From Sphingobacteriaceae bacterium (lineage in GTDB: Bacteria; Bacteroidota; Bacteroidia; Sphingobacteriales; Sphingobacteriaceae): a DNA stretch of 12,688 nt. Position numbers and translations under genes: made by a program. The stretch spans positions 1 to 12,688 of the forward strand of contig CANHHZ010000039.1 of NCBI GenBank assembly GCA_947460275.1. Direction: 5' to 3'. The notes under the pieces were generated by a model. That model was not told where the DNA came from, made no database searches, and saw nothing but the letters and a program-made list of their open reading frames with translations. Shown piece by piece: positions 12,446-12,688 of this stretch (position 1 is the first letter of the stretch; every line of letters starts with the position of its first letter).

Positions 12446-12478
12446 AAGTAGCTTGTATCAACTTGACACAAGCTACTT
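12446..12478. repeat. Strong hairpin between fusA and rpsJ
   Basis: AAGTAGCTTGT (12446-12456) and ACAAGCTACTT (12468-12478) pair perfectly over 11 bp, and in the minus-strand RNA the stem can be extended by a G-U pair and three more pairs (TCA/TGA), leaving a three-base loop. On the minus strand it is followed by an A-rich sequence instead of T, so it is not an intrinsic terminator for the fusA transcript. It may be a processing or stability element that separates fusA and rpsJ mRNA segments. Confidence 0.6.
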
Positions 12479-12488
12479 GATACTATTA

Positions 12489-12688
12489 TTAGTCTTCAGA
12501 CTTTACTTTACCTTTTGATTTGGCAATTACTTCCTCTTGTACATTTCTAGGAGCAGCTTCGTAATGATCAAACTCCATGGTAGAAGTTGCACGACCAGAA
12601 GTAATGGTACGTAATTGCGTTACATAACCAAACATTTCTGACAATGGTACTGTAGCTTTAATTACTTGAGAACCATTACGCGTATCCA
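12489..12688 (-). CDS. fusA: Elongation factor G (EF-G), C-terminal end (partial)
   Basis: EF-G is the GTPase that moves tRNAs and mRNA through the ribosome after each peptide bond. Only the last 65 residues are in the window; the rest lies beyond 12688. They cover the end of domain V: VIKATVPLSEMFGYVTQLRT, SGRATSTMEFDHYEAAPRNV and a tail ending AKSKGKVKSED. The block VPLSEMFGYxTxLRSxTxGRxxxxMxFxHYexxP is diagnostic for EF-G, and the position upstream of rpsJ matches the str operon. The reading frame closes with TAA followed in frame by TAA and TAG, a triple stop. Confidence 0.97.
   Translation of the reverse strand, partial: DTRNGSQVIKATVPLSEMFGYVTQLRTITSGRATSTMEFDHYEAAPRNVQEEVIAKSKGKVKSED

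Noticed and set aside
1..12688. CRISPR array, tRNA, rRNA, phage or defence genes
   Set aside because: None was found on either strand; the window is fully explained by ribosomal, translocon and transporter genes plus short gaps.

Overview
This window is the core ribosomal-protein region of a Bacteroidota chromosome, most likely a Pedobacter-like member of the Sphingobacteriaceae. The grounds are the low-GC coding sequence, the protein flavour (for example S14 of the zinc-free 89-residue type and S3 with a long Gly/Arg/Asp tail), the general lack of Shine-Dalgarno sequences, and promoters of the Bacteroidota -33 TTTG / -7 TAnnTTTG type. The assignment rests on recognition; no search was run. 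Every gene is on the minus strand, so transcription runs from high to low coordinates.

In transcription order: (1) 12688-12024 is the end of the str unit: the C-terminus of fusA (EF-G), a 105-nt gap with two hairpins, rpsJ (S10), and a strong intrinsic terminator. (2) 11960-10718 holds two membrane-protein genes, a TauE/SafE (TSUP) permease and a DUF1634 protein, inserted between rpsJ and rplC, which are adjacent in the classical S10 operon. (3) 10646-10540 carries a textbook Bacteroidota promoter (TTTG-N19-TATTTTTG) and a leader of about 70 nt with stem-loops, in front of rplC. (4) 10539-5662 is the rest of the S10 operon: rplC, rplD, rplW, rplB, rpsS, rplV, rpsC, rplP, rpmC, rpsQ. (5) 5660-22 is the spc operon: rplN, rplX, rplE, rpsN, rpsH, rplF, rplR, rpsE, rpmD, rplO, secY. 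The last 13 bases look like the first codons of the next gene, probably map.

The proteins build both ribosomal subunits, SecY makes the translocon pore into which ribosomes feed membrane and exported proteins, and EF-G drives translocation. Gene spacing is tight: several genes overlap by one base (TAATG), and most gaps are under 35 nt. The few long gaps (fusA-rpsJ, rpsJ-TSUP, DUF1634-rplC, rplP-rpmC, rpsN-rpsH, rpmD-rplO) all hold clear inverted repeats, and three also hold a TAnnTTTG promoter box. These gaps are where the regulatory information seems to sit.

I see no mobile element, CRISPR array, tRNA, rRNA or defence system. The window is mostly housekeeping. Its unusual parts are the transporter pair splitting the str/S10 junction, the hairpin and promoter elements inside the operons, selective strong Shine-Dalgarno sites, and the S3 tail.
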